In this document: piece by piece, positions 25,435 through 35,108 of the stretch
Layout of the letters: the number at the start of each line of letters is the position of its first letter
Position numbering within the stretch: the first letter of the stretch is position 1
Source: Levilactobacillus fuyuanensis
GTDB lineage: Bacteria; Bacillota; Bacilli; Lactobacillales; Lactobacillaceae
Length of the DNA: 64,000 nucleotides
Assembly (NCBI RefSeq): GCF_003946395.1
Contig: NZ_RHNZ01000004.1
Coordinates: forward strand, 1 to 64,000
Direction: 5' to 3'
The notes under the pieces: generated by a model
Databases searched by the model: none
What the model was told of the DNA's origin: nothing
The model's input: the letters and a program-made list of their open reading frames with translations, nothing else
Made by a program: the position numbers and the translations under genes

Positions 25435-27168
25435 ATGAGTTGGCAAGAAAACTATCAGGTTTGGCAACAACAGCCCACGATGATTCCAGCAATCAAGCAG
25501 GAATTAGATGCCATTGCGGATGATCCAGAGGCGCTGAAAGCAGCCTTTAGCGGTCCCATGAGCTTTGGGACTGCCGGTATGCGGGGTGTCATGGGACCCG
25601 GTATCGGTCAAATGAACATGTACACCGTGCGGCAAGCGACCGAGGGAGTTGCCCGTTACCTGGACACCTTGGATGACGCTACGAAGCAACGCGGGGTCGC
25701 CATCAGTTTTGACTCCCGTTATCATTCCACGGAATTCGCTCACGAAGCCGCTCACGTTTTGGGGGCGCACGGGATTCCTAGCTTCGTCTTCGATGATTTA
25801 CGGCCAACGCCAGAATTGTCGTTTGCGGTCCGCCATTTACATACGGCCATGGGGATCATGATCACGGCCAGTCACAACCCGAAGCAGTACAATGGCTACA
25901 AGATTTACGGGCCAGACGGTGGGCAAATGCCACCCAAGGCGTCCGACATGATCACCGATTTTGTGCGGTCTGCCAAGGATGTCTTTGCCATCAAGGTGGC
26001 CGACGAACAACAGTTACGCGCCGACAAGACGCTCCAGATCATTGGGGAAAATGTCGACCAACCTTACCTGAAAAACGTTGAGAGCGTCACGATTAACCAT
26101 GAACTGGTCAAGACAGTTGGGAAGACCATGAAGTTGATCTACACGCCATTACACGGGACCGGAAAAGTTATCGGTGAACGGGCCCTGCGTGGTGCTGGCT
26201 TTGAAAACTTCACCATGGTGCCGGAACAGGCCATTGCCGATCCAGAATTCCCAACGGTACCGTTCCCGAACCCTGAATTTGCACAGGCCTTCGATATGGC
26301 GATTGCGCTGGGGAAGAAGGAGGGCGCCGACCTGCTAGTCGCCACCGATCCGGATGCCGACCGGTTAGGGGCCGCCGTTCGTCAACCGAACGGGGATTAC
26401 CAACTGTTGACCGGGAACCAGATTGCCTCGATTTTACTGGCCTACATCCTAAAGGCCCGCAAGCAAGCCGGCCAACTGCCAGCCAACTCACGGGTCGTCA
26501 AGTCCATCGTTTCCACCGAGCTAGCTACCAAGATTGCGGCAGCTTACGGCGTGGAAATGAAGAACGTACTGACCGGCTTCAAGTTTATCGCCGAACAGAT
26601 TCACCAATACGAGACGACCAACGACCACACCTTCCTGTTTGGGTTTGAAGAAAGTTACGGCTACCTGATCAAGCCATTCGTACGGGACAAGGATGCCATC
26701 CAATCCACGGTGCTGTTGGCGGAAGTCGCTGCCGACTACAAACAACGCGGCATGACGCTCTACGACGGGATCGAAGAACTCTACGCGACCTACGGCTACT
26801 TTGCCGAGAAGACCACGTTTGAGGAATTCCCAGGCGTCAACGGTGCCGACCAAATGGCCCACCTGATGAGCGAATTCAGAGAAAACGCGCCGAAATCCTT
26901 TGGCGACAGTGCCATTGAGACGGTTGAAGACTTCTCGACGAGCGTTAAGACGGAGGCTGATGGGACGACCAGCAAGATTGATTTGCCACAGTCAAATGTC
27001 TTGAAGTACTGGCTGAGTGACGGGACTTGGATCTGCATTCGGCCTTCAGGGACCGAACCCAAGGTCAAGTTCTACATCGGGACGAGTGATCAGACCGATG
27101 CGGCCGCCCAAAAGCGGTTAGCGACCTACGAAGCGGCTTTGAAGCAATACGTTGATTCAGTGAAGTAG
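25435..27168 (+). CDS. pgm: Phosphoglucomutase (alpha-phosphohexomutase)
   Basis: The protein has 577 residues. It converts glucose-1-phosphate to glucose-6-phosphate, the exit of the Leloir pathway, and also feeds UDP-glucose and cell-wall synthesis. The phosphoserine loop is 'MITASHNPKQYNGYK', the magnesium loop 'DPDADRLG', the sugar loop 'GFEESYGY' and the phosphate site 'RPSGTEPKVKFY'. All four are intact. AAAGGAG precedes the ATG. A terminator follows. Confidence 0.95.
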   Translation: MSWQENYQVWQQQPTMIPAIKQELDAIADDPEALKAAFSGPMSFGTAGMRGVMGPGIGQMNMYTVRQATEGVARYLDTLDDATKQRGVAISFDSRYHSTEFAHEAAHVLGAHGIPSFVFDDLRPTPELSFAVRHLHTAMGIMITASHNPKQYNGYKIYGPDGGQMPPKASDMITDFVRSAKDVFAIKVADEQQLRADKTLQIIGENVDQPYLKNVESVTINHELVKTVGKTMKLIYTPLHGTGKVIGERALRGAGFENFTMVPEQAIADPEFPTVPFPNPEFAQAFDMAIALGKKEGADLLVATDPDADRLGAAVRQPNGDYQLLTGNQIASILLAYILKARKQAGQLPANSRVVKSIVSTELATKIAAAYGVEMKNVLTGFKFIAEQIHQYETTNDHTFLFGFEESYGYLIKPFVRDKDAIQSTVLLAEVAADYKQRGMTLYDGIEELYATYGYFAEKTTFEEFPGVNGADQMAHLMSEFRENAPKSFGDSAIETVEDFSTSVKTEADGTTSKIDLPQSNVLKYWLSDGTWICIRPSGTEPKVKFYIGTSDQTDAAAQKRLATYEAALKQYVDSVK

Positions 27169-27198
27169 GATTCAGCTTAATTAAAAAGTGTTTCAGTG

Positions 27199-27240
27199 CA
27201 GCTAGTCGATGCCCCTAGGGTGTCTACTAGCTGTTTTTTT
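27199..27240 (+). terminator. Intrinsic terminator after pgm
   Basis: CAGCTAGT and ACTAGCTG form the stem, followed by seven T. The following 350 bases to the next gene hold a LacI-type operator but no gene. Confidence 0.88.
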
Positions 27241-27506
27241 GTGGCTGCGGCGCATCAAACGGGACAAACGGTTGCCATGCCGGCTAATGTAGTGGTGACT
27301 TGCTTTCACTAAATTTATAGGTAATCGTGGGTTTTCAACAGGGCACGGGTCAAAACAGCCAGTTTACTGATAGCTTTACTAAAGTTTTCATGCTAAAAAG
27401 ACAACCGGTTGCAACTGACTACGACCAGTCGATACAGCAGGTTACCGAATATTTTTCACAATAAAAGTGGTTGCGTTTAAGCTGACAAAGCCCTAGAATA
27501 ATAGCC

Positions 27507-27520
27507 GTAAAGCGCTTACA
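27507..27520 (+). promoter_or_regulatory. cre or GalR-type operator
   Basis: GTAAAGCGCTTACA fits the cre consensus except at its first two bases. The core AAAGCGCTT also resembles the two sites upstream of galK. It lies about 75 bases before the small gene and 380 before the permease. It could bind CcpA, the GalR encoded further on, or both. Confidence 0.6.
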
Positions 27521-27595
27521 TTTTAGTTAAAAATATATTTATACTTTTACTTGGGGTGTAGGTATTCTATTTTGAGAAATCAGAGGTGTGTCAAA

Positions 27596-27838
27596 ATGGC
27601 TAAGAATGACAAGATTATGTTAGACCCCGCAAAGTTTGCGGCAGCTGTTTTGGGAGGAAACGCGCAGTATCCGGATGAGGAAAATAAGTTGTACATCAAG
27701 CGACAACTGACGCTCTACTTGGAAGCCACGTTACTTGCCCAGGACTTTAACAAGTTGGAAGAATCCCAATTTGATATGGCCAAGGCACAACAACGGGAGG
27801 ATGTTCTCTCCAAGATCATTGAACACCGGTATCACTAG
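27596..27838 (+). CDS. Small conserved-looking protein, 80 residues
   Basis: The product begins MAKNDKIMLDPAKFAAAV, is soluble, charged and largely helical. AGAGGTGTG precedes the ATG; an in-frame TTG 45 bases upstream has a poor site. It lies 59 bases before the galactose-type permease and behind the same operator, so the two are probably cotranscribed. I do not recognise the family. Confidence 0.72.
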   Translation: MAKNDKIMLDPAKFAAAVLGGNAQYPDEENKLYIKRQLTLYLEATLLAQDFNKLEESQFDMAKAQQREDVLSKIIEHRYH

Positions 27839-27897
27839 ACTAGTGATTATCGTTAAGAGTTAGAACGCAGTCGCTTGTTGAAAGGCGTGAAAGAACA

Positions 27898-29331
27898 ATG
27901 GTTAAGCAATATCTCTCATATGCTCTAGGGGCATTCGGACATGATGCCTTCTACGCAACACTTAATACTTATTTTGCAATCTTTGTCACCAGTGCCTTGT
28001 TCGTGGGGAAGGGTTCCGCCGCTGCAGCCGGAATCGTCACCACGATGGTCGTTGTTATTCGTTTAATTGAAATTGCTTTTGACCCAATGATTGGTGGGAT
28101 GGTTGATAACACCGATACCAAGATTGGGAAGTTCAAGCCATGGCTGTTAGCGGGGGCAATCGTCAGTTCAGTTGGACTGATTCTCATGTTCTCCAGTCTG
28201 TTTGGTTTGGCAGATTCCAACAAGTCCATTTACTTCTTGGTCTTTGGGATTGTCTTTGTTATTATGGATATTTTCTACTCGTTCAAAGACATTTCATTCT
28301 GGTCCATGTTACCAGCCTTGAGTGTGGATACCAAGGTTCGGAACCGGTTTGGGACAGTTGGTCGTTTCGGGTCTACCTTGGGTTCTCAAGGGGTCATCAT
28401 TGTCATTATGCCTTTGGTCATCTACTTCTCCCAAAAGTTCTCTGGGACCCATGGTTCTACGGAAACGCGTGCCGGCTGGTTAGGATTTGCCATCGTGATT
28501 GGGCTTGTTTCTCTGTTAGGGGCTTTGGCCACTTTCTTTGGAACGAAGGAAACTAAGAACTTAATTCGTGAAAATACGGAACGGACCCGTTTCCGCGACG
28601 TCTTCAAGGTTATTGGTGAAAATGACCAATTGATGTGGTTGGGTCTCTCTTATCTGTTATTTGCCCTGAGTTATGTTGTTACGAACTCTCTCCTGATTTA
28701 CTACTTCCAGTACGTTATTGGTAATGCGAAGGCCTACAGTGTGGTTGGGGGTGTTACGGCCATCTTAGGGATCATCTCAGTGCCACTGTTTCCAATCATT
28801 GTTTCCAAGATTACTCGGCGTGGGGTCTACGTCGGCGGTATCTGCATGATGTTAGTCGGCTACGTGCTCTTCAACTTTGCCGGTAGCAGTGCCATCATGA
28901 TGTATATCGCGGATGCCATCTTCTTCTTCCCATACCCAATGATCTTCCTGGCGGCCTTGATGACCATTACCGACAGTGTGGAATACGGGCAATGGAAGAA
29001 CGGTACGCGTAATGAATCCGTTACCTTGTCAGTCCGGCCTTTGATTGATAAATTAGCTGGGGCCTTCTCAACTGGGATCGTTGTTATTGCGGCTGTCCAC
29101 TCTGGGATGACGGGTAACGCCCAACCTAGTGACATTACGGCTCACGGAATGTTTATCTTCCACTCCTTCATTTTCTACATGCCAATGATCTTGTTAGTCA
29201 TCTCTGCTTTGATTTATGAATTCAAAGTCACTTTGTCTGAAAAGAAGCATGCCGAGATCGTTAAGAAATTGGAAAGCAAGTTACAAACTGAAAAGACTGA
29301 AAAAGACGCAAAGATTCAATCAGAAAATTAA
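27898..29331 (+). CDS. GPH-family galactose/galactoside permease
   Basis: A 477-residue protein with about 12 membrane helices. The 'DPMIGGMVDNTDTKIGKFKPW' region is the sugar:cation symporter signature of GPH proteins such as LacS, RafP and GalP. The C-terminus ends in a charged tail rich in Lys and Glu, with no EIIA domain, so direct HPr-dependent control is unlikely. Next to galK, galE and galT, galactose or a galactoside is the likely substrate. Confidence 0.88.
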   Translation: MVKQYLSYALGAFGHDAFYATLNTYFAIFVTSALFVGKGSAAAAGIVTTMVVVIRLIEIAFDPMIGGMVDNTDTKIGKFKPWLLAGAIVSSVGLILMFSSLFGLADSNKSIYFLVFGIVFVIMDIFYSFKDISFWSMLPALSVDTKVRNRFGTVGRFGSTLGSQGVIIVIMPLVIYFSQKFSGTHGSTETRAGWLGFAIVIGLVSLLGALATFFGTKETKNLIRENTERTRFRDVFKVIGENDQLMWLGLSYLLFALSYVVTNSLLIYYFQYVIGNAKAYSVVGGVTAILGIISVPLFPIIVSKITRRGVYVGGICMMLVGYVLFNFAGSSAIMMYIADAIFFFPYPMIFLAALMTITDSVEYGQWKNGTRNESVTLSVRPLIDKLAGAFSTGIVVIAAVHSGMTGNAQPSDITAHGMFIFHSFIFYMPMILLVISALIYEFKVTLSEKKHAEIVKKLESKLQTEKTEKDAKIQSEN

Positions 29332-29347
29332 TGAAGCGTTCATTGTG

Positions 29348-29377
29348 AAGAGCCTGGGTGACGATGCCCGGGCTCTT
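29348..29377 (+). terminator. Hairpin after the permease gene
   Basis: AAGAGCCTGGG and CCCGGGCTCTT pair over 11 bases with one G-T pair. No T-tract follows, so it may act as a weak terminator or stabilise the transcript end. Confidence 0.55.
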
Positions 29378-29455
29378 GGCATATCTAAACGACTGGAACC
29401 AACTGAGGGATAAATCCCACAGTCAACAGGAATCAAAAAGGATTGAGCCAGAAAA

Positions 29456-29508
29456 AGAAAGCGCTTTATAAATGAATTGACAATTGCTGCAAAAGCGTTT
29501 ATGATAAT
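29456..29508 (+). promoter_or_regulatory. galK promoter with two operator-like sites
   Basis: TTGACA (29477) and TATGAT (29500) are 17 bases apart. AGAAAGCGCTTTAT lies just before the -35 and AAAGCGTTTAT lies in the spacer. Both share AAAGCG-TTTAT, a LacI-family half-site pattern. GalR, encoded at the end of this cluster, is the natural candidate to bind; CcpA is also possible. Confidence 0.7.
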
Positions 29509-29551
29509 CGTAGTAAAAGTTTACTAAAAATTTATTAAGGAGTTAATCGCC

Positions 29552-30721
29552 ATGGACTTTGCCAGCTTAGCAACTGAATATCAAGAAAAGTTTGATGCTG
29601 CACCAGAACGGGTCTTCTTTTCTCCCGGTCGAATCAATTTGATTGGTGAATACACTGATTTTAACGGTGGCCACGTTTTTCCAGCTGCAATCAGCATGGG
29701 GACTTACGCCGCGTACACGAGCCGTGATGATCGGCAGTTTCGCGTCTATTCGGCCAACGTCCCGGATGCGGGCATGTTGACGTTCTCACTGGACGATTTG
29801 GCCTTTCATAAGGCTGACAACTGGGCCAATTACCTGAAGGGGATGTTGTTCGAGCTGGCGAAGCAAGACCTGACGATCGACCATGGTTTCGATCTCTTTG
29901 TTCACGGGAACTTGCCTGATGCCTCCGGATTGTCCTCATCCGCTTCTATGGAAATGTTGATGGGTGAAATCCTTCATGCCGCTTACGGTATGAAGTTGGA
30001 TGAGGTTGAAATGGTTAAGGTCGGCCAACAGGTCGAAAACGACTACTTTGGCTTGAATACCGGGATCATGGATCAATTTGCCATCGGCATGGGGAAGAAA
30101 GACCAGGCCATGCTGTTGGACACGAATACCATGGACTATGAGTATGCGCCCCTCAACTTGGACGATAACGTCGTAGTCATCATGAACACGAAAAAGCGGC
30201 GGGAACTGACCGATTCTAAGTACAACGAACGGCGGGCTCAATGTGAAGAAGCCTTGCGCCGGTTGCAGACCAAGCTGGATATCAAGACGTTAGGGGACTT
30301 GGACGAAGACCAATTCGACCAGAATGCCTACCTGATCAACGATGATACGCTGATCAAACGGGCACGGCACGCCGTCTTCGAAAATCAACGGACATTGAAG
30401 GCCTTCAAGGCGTTACAAGACAACGACCTCGAATCCTTTGGCCACTTGATTAACGCGTCCCATATTTCCTTGAACTACGACTTTGCCGTAACTGGGAAGG
30501 AACTAGACACGTTGGTTGAAACCGCTTGGCAACAACCTGGCGTCTTAGGTGCCCGGATGACCGGTGCCGGTTTCGGTGGCTGTGCCATTGCCATTGTTAA
30601 GAAGGCCAATGTAACCGACTTTGAAGCCAAGGTCGGTCAGGTTTACGAAGACACGATTGGCCACAAGGCAGAGTTCTACGTTGCAGAGATTGCGGACGGT
30701 CCTAAGGAATTGCAGAAATAG
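29552..30721 (+). CDS. galK: Galactokinase
   Basis: A 389-residue GHMP kinase that phosphorylates alpha-galactose at C1. 'SPGRINLIGEYTDFNGGHVFP' region carries the galactokinase signature, 'GLSSSASMEM' is the ATP loop and 'TGAGFGGCAI' is the third GHMP motif. AAGGAG precedes the ATG. It starts the galK-galE-galT-galR run. Confidence 0.96.
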   Translation: MDFASLATEYQEKFDAAPERVFFSPGRINLIGEYTDFNGGHVFPAAISMGTYAAYTSRDDRQFRVYSANVPDAGMLTFSLDDLAFHKADNWANYLKGMLFELAKQDLTIDHGFDLFVHGNLPDASGLSSSASMEMLMGEILHAAYGMKLDEVEMVKVGQQVENDYFGLNTGIMDQFAIGMGKKDQAMLLDTNTMDYEYAPLNLDDNVVVIMNTKKRRELTDSKYNERRAQCEEALRRLQTKLDIKTLGDLDEDQFDQNAYLINDDTLIKRARHAVFENQRTLKAFKALQDNDLESFGHLINASHISLNYDFAVTGKELDTLVETAWQQPGVLGARMTGAGFGGCAIAIVKKANVTDFEAKVGQVYEDTIGHKAEFYVAEIADGPKELQK

Positions 30722-30877
30722 TCTGGTTATTTTTGGTCAGGGTGAATGGCGTTCACGTCGCCTAGTCAACCCAATTTAACAGCTTAAAAAATTAGTTTTA
30801 AAATAAGATCAGTCAAAGAGCCCGCTGGTTAACGACTAGGTTAACCAAGGCGCGACATAATTGAGGAGGAATTGATG

Positions 30878-31882
30878 ATGACAGTTTTAGTTTTAGGTGG
30901 TGCTGGTTACATTGGCTCACATGCCGTTGATCGGTTAATTCAAAAGGGATACGACGTTGCGGTCGTCGACAGTTTAGTCACGGGGCACCGTGCCGCCGTT
31001 AATGATAAGGCTCGTTTCTACCAAGGGGACGTGCGCGACCAGGAATTCTTGAACGGCGTCTTTGACAAGGAAGACATCGAGGGTGTCATGCATTTCGCCG
31101 CCTTCTCTATCGTTCCAGAATCCATGGAAAAGCCACTGAAGTACTTTGACAACAATACGACCGGGATGGTTTCGCTGCTGGAAGTCATGAATAAGCACAA
31201 CGTGAAGCGCATCATCTTCTCATCAACGGCGGCCACCTATGGCGAACCTAAGCAGATTCCTATCAAGGAAACGGACCCACAGATTCCAACCAATCCATAC
31301 GGTGAAAGCAAGCTGATGATGGAAAAGATCATGCGGTGGGCCGACGAAGCTTACGGCATCAAGTTCATCGCGCTGCGGTACTTCAACGTGGCCGGGGCCA
31401 AGGAAGACGGGAGTATTGGTGAAGATCACCATCCCGAAACCCACTTGATTCCAATCATCTTGCAGGTCGCTGCGGGAGAACGTAAAGAACTCTCCATTTT
31501 TGGTGGCGACTACCCAACCAAGGATGGGACCAACGTCCGTGACTACGTCCAGGTTGTCGACCTGGTCGATGCCCACATCTTAGCGTTGGAATACCTGAAG
31601 GCTGGCCATGACAGCGATGCCTTTAACCTCGGCTCATCGACTGGTTTCTCCAACAAGGAAATGCTGGAAGCCGCTCGGAAGGTTACGGGCAAGGAAATCC
31701 CTGCCAAGATGGCCCCTCGCCGTGCCGGTGATCCTAGCACGCTGATTGCGGCTAGTGACAAGGCACGGAAGGTCTTGAACTGGCAACCACAGTTTGACAA
31801 CGTAGAAGATATCATTCGGACGGCCTGGAACTGGAAGCAAAAGAATCCAGCCGGCTACGATGACCAGGACGAGGCAAAATAA
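30878..31882 (+). CDS. galE: UDP-glucose 4-epimerase
   Basis: A 334-residue extended SDR that interconverts UDP-galactose and UDP-glucose. '[13 protein letters not shown]' binds NAD, and 'SSTAATYG' with 'YGESKLMME' holds the Ser and Tyr-x-x-x-Lys. TTG-ATG-ATG stand in a row after GAGGAGG; the second ATG has the best spacing. A small inverted repeat TGGTTAAC/GTTAACCA lies 30 bases upstream. galT follows without a gap. Confidence 0.95.
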   Translation: MTVLVLGGAGYIGSHAVDRLIQKGYDVAVVDSLVTGHRAAVNDKARFYQGDVRDQEFLNGVFDKEDIEGVMHFAAFSIVPESMEKPLKYFDNNTTGMVSLLEVMNKHNVKRIIFSSTAATYGEPKQIPIKETDPQIPTNPYGESKLMMEKIMRWADEAYGIKFIALRYFNVAGAKEDGSIGEDHHPETHLIPIILQVAAGERKELSIFGGDYPTKDGTNVRDYVQVVDLVDAHILALEYLKAGHDSDAFNLGSSTGFSNKEMLEAARKVTGKEIPAKMAPRRAGDPSTLIAASDKARKVLNWQPQFDNVEDIIRTAWNWKQKNPAGYDDQDEAK

Positions 31883-33346
31883 ATGGCACAAGACACAATT
31901 CAAACGTTTATTGATCAAATCGTCCAATCTCCGGCACCTTACACGGAGCTGGATCGGCAGTATGTGACCAACCGGATCTTTGCGTTGATCGGCGATGGTG
32001 ACGCCCAGACGACTACCAGTGCCGATCCAATCGACCTGGTGGCGGCCATGGTTGAGACGGCCGTTGCCAATGGCAAGATCGAGAATGCGCCAAGTCCCCG
32101 TGAGATTCTGGAGTCCCAGTTAATGGACTTCATGACGCCGCTGCCATCCGCCGTCAACCGTGGCTTCTGGGACCGGTATCAACAGAGTCCCAGTGCCGCA
32201 ACCGACTGGTTCTACCAGTTAAGTAAGGCAAACAACTATATTAAGACTAGAAATATTGCACGCAACGTGGTCTTCCCAGCCCAGACACCGGCCGGCAAGT
32301 TGGAAATTACCATCAACCTGTCCAAACCGGAAAAGGACCCGAAGGCGATTGCGGCCGCCCAAACGCAGACGCAGGTCAGCTATCCATTGGACCAACTGTG
32401 CATGACTAACGAGGGCTATCTGGGGCGTCTCGGCTATCCCGCCCGTAGCAATCACCGGATTATTCGGATGATGCTGGGCGGCGAGACCTGGGGCTTCCAG
32501 TACTCGCCATACGCTTATTTCGCGGAACATGCCATCTTCTTGGCCAAGAAACACCGGCCAATGGTAATCAACCAGCATACCTTTACCAACCTGCTGGAAA
32601 TCGTCCGGCAACTACCAACCTACTTCGTCGGGAGCAATGCCGACCTGCCAATCGTGGGTGGTTCCATGTTGACGCACGATCATTATCAGGGGGGCAAGCA
32701 TACCTTCCCAATGATGTTGGCACCCGTAGACCGGGCCGTAGACCTGGGCGTCACGGGTGTTACCGCAGGAATCGTGCAGTGGCCGATGACCGATATTCGG
32801 CTACGCGGGACGCAACCAGAACCGCTGATTACGGCAGCGACGAAGGTTCTGAAGAGCTGGATCGACTATTCCGATGAGTCCGTGGACGTGCGTGCCTATA
32901 CCGATGGCACCCGTCACCACACGATTACGCCAATTGCCTACCGGGATGGGGCGGACTATGTGTTAGACTTAGTCTTACGGGATAACCAGACGTCGGCTCA
33001 GTATCCGGATGGCATCTTCCATCCGCACCAGGACGTTCAGCATATCAAACGGGAAAATATTGGCCTGATCGAAGTCATGGGTCGCGCCATTTTACCCGCA
33101 CGGCTGAAGGCCGAAATGGCCGAAGTCAGCAAGTATCTGTTGGACCAGCCCAACCAGATTGCGCCGATGCACCAAGCATGGGCCGATGGGTTGAAGCAGG
33201 CTAACACGATTACCGAGGCTAACGTGACGGCAGTCGTTCATGAGGCTATTGGGAATACCTTTGCCCGTGTATTGGCTGACGCTGGGGTCTTCAAACGAGA
33301 CGCCCAGGGTCAAGCCGCATTAGACAAGTTTATTGCACAGATTTAA
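31883..33346 (+). CDS. galT: Galactose-1-phosphate uridylyltransferase, Firmicutes type
   Basis: The protein has 487 residues, the larger class found in Gram-positives. It swaps UMP between UDP-glucose and galactose-1-phosphate. 'TNEGYLGRLGYP' and 'GGSMLTHDHYQGGKHTFPM' are signature regions; the His of 'HDHYQGG' are candidate active-site residues. Its ATG directly follows the galE stop (TAA-ATG), which points to translational coupling. Confidence 0.94.
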   Translation: MAQDTIQTFIDQIVQSPAPYTELDRQYVTNRIFALIGDGDAQTTTSADPIDLVAAMVETAVANGKIENAPSPREILESQLMDFMTPLPSAVNRGFWDRYQQSPSAATDWFYQLSKANNYIKTRNIARNVVFPAQTPAGKLEITINLSKPEKDPKAIAAAQTQTQVSYPLDQLCMTNEGYLGRLGYPARSNHRIIRMMLGGETWGFQYSPYAYFAEHAIFLAKKHRPMVINQHTFTNLLEIVRQLPTYFVGSNADLPIVGGSMLTHDHYQGGKHTFPMMLAPVDRAVDLGVTGVTAGIVQWPMTDIRLRGTQPEPLITAATKVLKSWIDYSDESVDVRAYTDGTRHHTITPIAYRDGADYVLDLVLRDNQTSAQYPDGIFHPHQDVQHIKRENIGLIEVMGRAILPARLKAEMAEVSKYLLDQPNQIAPMHQAWADGLKQANTITEANVTAVVHEAIGNTFARVLADAGVFKRDAQGQAALDKFIAQI

Positions 33347-33364
33347 TTCTGACAGGAGGTGATG

Positions 33365-34372
33365 GTGATCGCAGCCACCTTAAAAGATATTGCGAAGACA
33401 GTCGGGGTCTCACTAGCGACCGTGTCACGGGTCTTGAATTACGACCGGACATTGTCGGTCAGTGAGTCCACCAGAAAACAAATATTTGAGGTCGCCGAGG
33501 ACTTGAACTATACCAAGTCCAAGCGCCGGGCCAATGCCCCGGTCAAGCAACTGCGGGTCGCCATCGTTCAGTGGTATTCGAAGTCCAAGGAACTCGATGA
33601 CCTGTACTATATGGCGATTCGATTGGGCCTAGAGAAACGCTGTGAACAGCTCAATATGCTGGCCACTCGGACCTTTCAGAATAATCTGCAGGCCATTGAT
33701 CCAGACGTGGATGCCGTCATCGCTATTGGAAAATTCAGTGATGAGCAGGTTCAGACGTTATCGCAATTGACGGGTAACCTCGTCTTTGTCGATCAGGATC
33801 AGTTGGGTCACGGCTATGACAGCGTGGTCACTGACTTTGACGTCGCCGTGGACCAGGTCGTCGACTACTTCTGGCAACACGATCAGCATGAGATTGGCTT
33901 GATCTGTGGGAGCGAGTCGACGACGGATGGCAAGCTGGATGTGCTTGATCCGCGGTACACGGCATATTGTCGTGACTTGCAGGAGCGGGGCGCATTCGAC
34001 CCCAAGCTGGTCTTCACCGGGGATTACACCTCGGAGTCCGGTTACGAGCAGATGCAGGCCGCGGTGACGCGACTGGGGGCTAATTTACCCCACGCCTTCT
34101 TCGTGAGCAACGACCCGATGGCCGCTGGGGCATTGAAGGCGCTGCGTGAGAATGAAATTGCCGTGCCCGAACGCGTCAGTCTTTTCAGCTTCAATGACAC
34201 CACGATTGCCAAGTATGTCTTCCCCGAGTTAAGCAGTGTCCACGTGAACACGGAGATGCTGGGCGCGGAGGCCGCCGACCTGGTGGCTGACCGCTTGCAG
34301 ACGGGCCGACAGACGCCACAACGGGTGACGATTGGGACTGAGTTGGTTGTTCGCGAGAGCACGTTGAAGTAA
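33365..34372 (+). CDS. galR: LacI-family regulator of the gal genes
   Basis: The protein has about 335 residues. The N-terminal helix-turn-helix 'TLKDIAKTVGVSLATVSRVL' is classic LacI, followed by a periplasmic-binding-protein-like sugar domain. GTG 33365 has the best spacing from AGGAGG; an ATG three bases earlier is too close to that site. Being last in the gal operon, it is probably the galactose-responsive repressor of the galK promoter. Confidence 0.9.
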   Translation: MIAATLKDIAKTVGVSLATVSRVLNYDRTLSVSESTRKQIFEVAEDLNYTKSKRRANAPVKQLRVAIVQWYSKSKELDDLYYMAIRLGLEKRCEQLNMLATRTFQNNLQAIDPDVDAVIAIGKFSDEQVQTLSQLTGNLVFVDQDQLGHGYDSVVTDFDVAVDQVVDYFWQHDQHEIGLICGSESTTDGKLDVLDPRYTAYCRDLQERGAFDPKLVFTGDYTSESGYEQMQAAVTRLGANLPHAFFVSNDPMAAGALKALRENEIAVPERVSLFSFNDTTIAKYVFPELSSVHVNTEMLGAEAADLVADRLQTGRQTPQRVTIGTELVVRESTLK

Positions 34373-34462
34373 CAACGTGACTGCCTGGGTAAGCGGGGTA
34401 GTAGACGCTTACAACTTATGCCAGCTCTTAAACGTCAGCATTGGTTGAATGATGAAATAGAT

Positions 34463-34503
34463 AAAGCTCTGAATCCCATTAGATTAGGATTCAGAGCTTT
34501 TTT
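34463..34503 (+). terminator. Intrinsic terminator after galR
   Basis: AAAGCTCTGAATCC pairs with GGATTCAGAGCTTTTTT. It ends the gal operon. The flank GAAATAGATAAAGC recurs at the next terminator (35057-35070). Confidence 0.92.
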
Positions 34504-34634
34504 ACATAGGGAAGGTATGTTCTTAAAGGTTTTTTGAACGGTAGCTAGGGACAAATTTTGAGACAACTGTTAGAGATTAACCATACTTTTTGTATGTATT
34601 TCGGCGCGGTATAATTAAAAGAGGGGATGTTCTA

Positions 34635-34829
34635 GTGGAGAAACAAGGATACACAGCCGCTAAGGCCAAGGCTAATAAGAAGTGGAATGAAAAAAATAAG
34701 GATCGTATGCGTTACATTAATGCTCGGTCCGCTGCACGGAGCTTCATTCGAAACAAGTCTACTCTGGATGACCTGCAGGAGCTACAAGAACTGATTGACC
34801 AACGCAGAATTGACTTAAAGGAGCAATAG
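34635..34829 (+). CDS. Small basic protein, 64 residues
   Basis: It starts with GTG eight bases after AGAGGGG, behind a perfect TATAAT at 34610-34615. The product has a basic first half ('KAKANKKWNEKNKDRMRYIN') and 'SAARSFIRNKSTLDDLQEL' in the second. This resembles small conserved proteins of lactobacilli and enterococci of unknown function, often with a nucleic-acid-binding look. The stretch 34830-35066 behind it holds no gene that I can support. Confidence 0.72.
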   Translation: MEKQGYTAAKAKANKKWNEKNKDRMRYINARSAARSFIRNKSTLDDLQELQELIDQRRIDLKEQ

Positions 34830-35066
34830 GGGTCCTTTAGGCAATCTTGAGGTGGACTGTCAATCGTTTGGAAATGATTGTCAAAGTTGGAACGAAAAAT
34901 TTTTATGTAGATTTAGGTGATATTGCAGGGTCATACGTGAATAAGTTGCAAGGCGACTCTGATTCGTACGTCAATGTGACGGTGGCCCAGAAGTGTATTT
35001 AAGTACTGCAGTAGGGAGAAGCAGATTTAGTTTTCTATTTCGGATTAGCGTGTTGAGAAAATAGAT

Positions 35067-35099
35067 AAAGCCCCGGATCTTGGCGGATTCGGGGCTTTT
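35067..35099 (-). terminator. Terminator between small gene and MarR gene
   Basis: AAAGCCCCGGATC pairs with GGATTCGGGGCTTTT in a short-loop hairpin; T-rich sequence follows on the minus strand. It serves the MarR gene and perhaps the convergent small gene. Confidence 0.8.
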
Positions 35100-35108
35100 G
35101 GTGTATTT

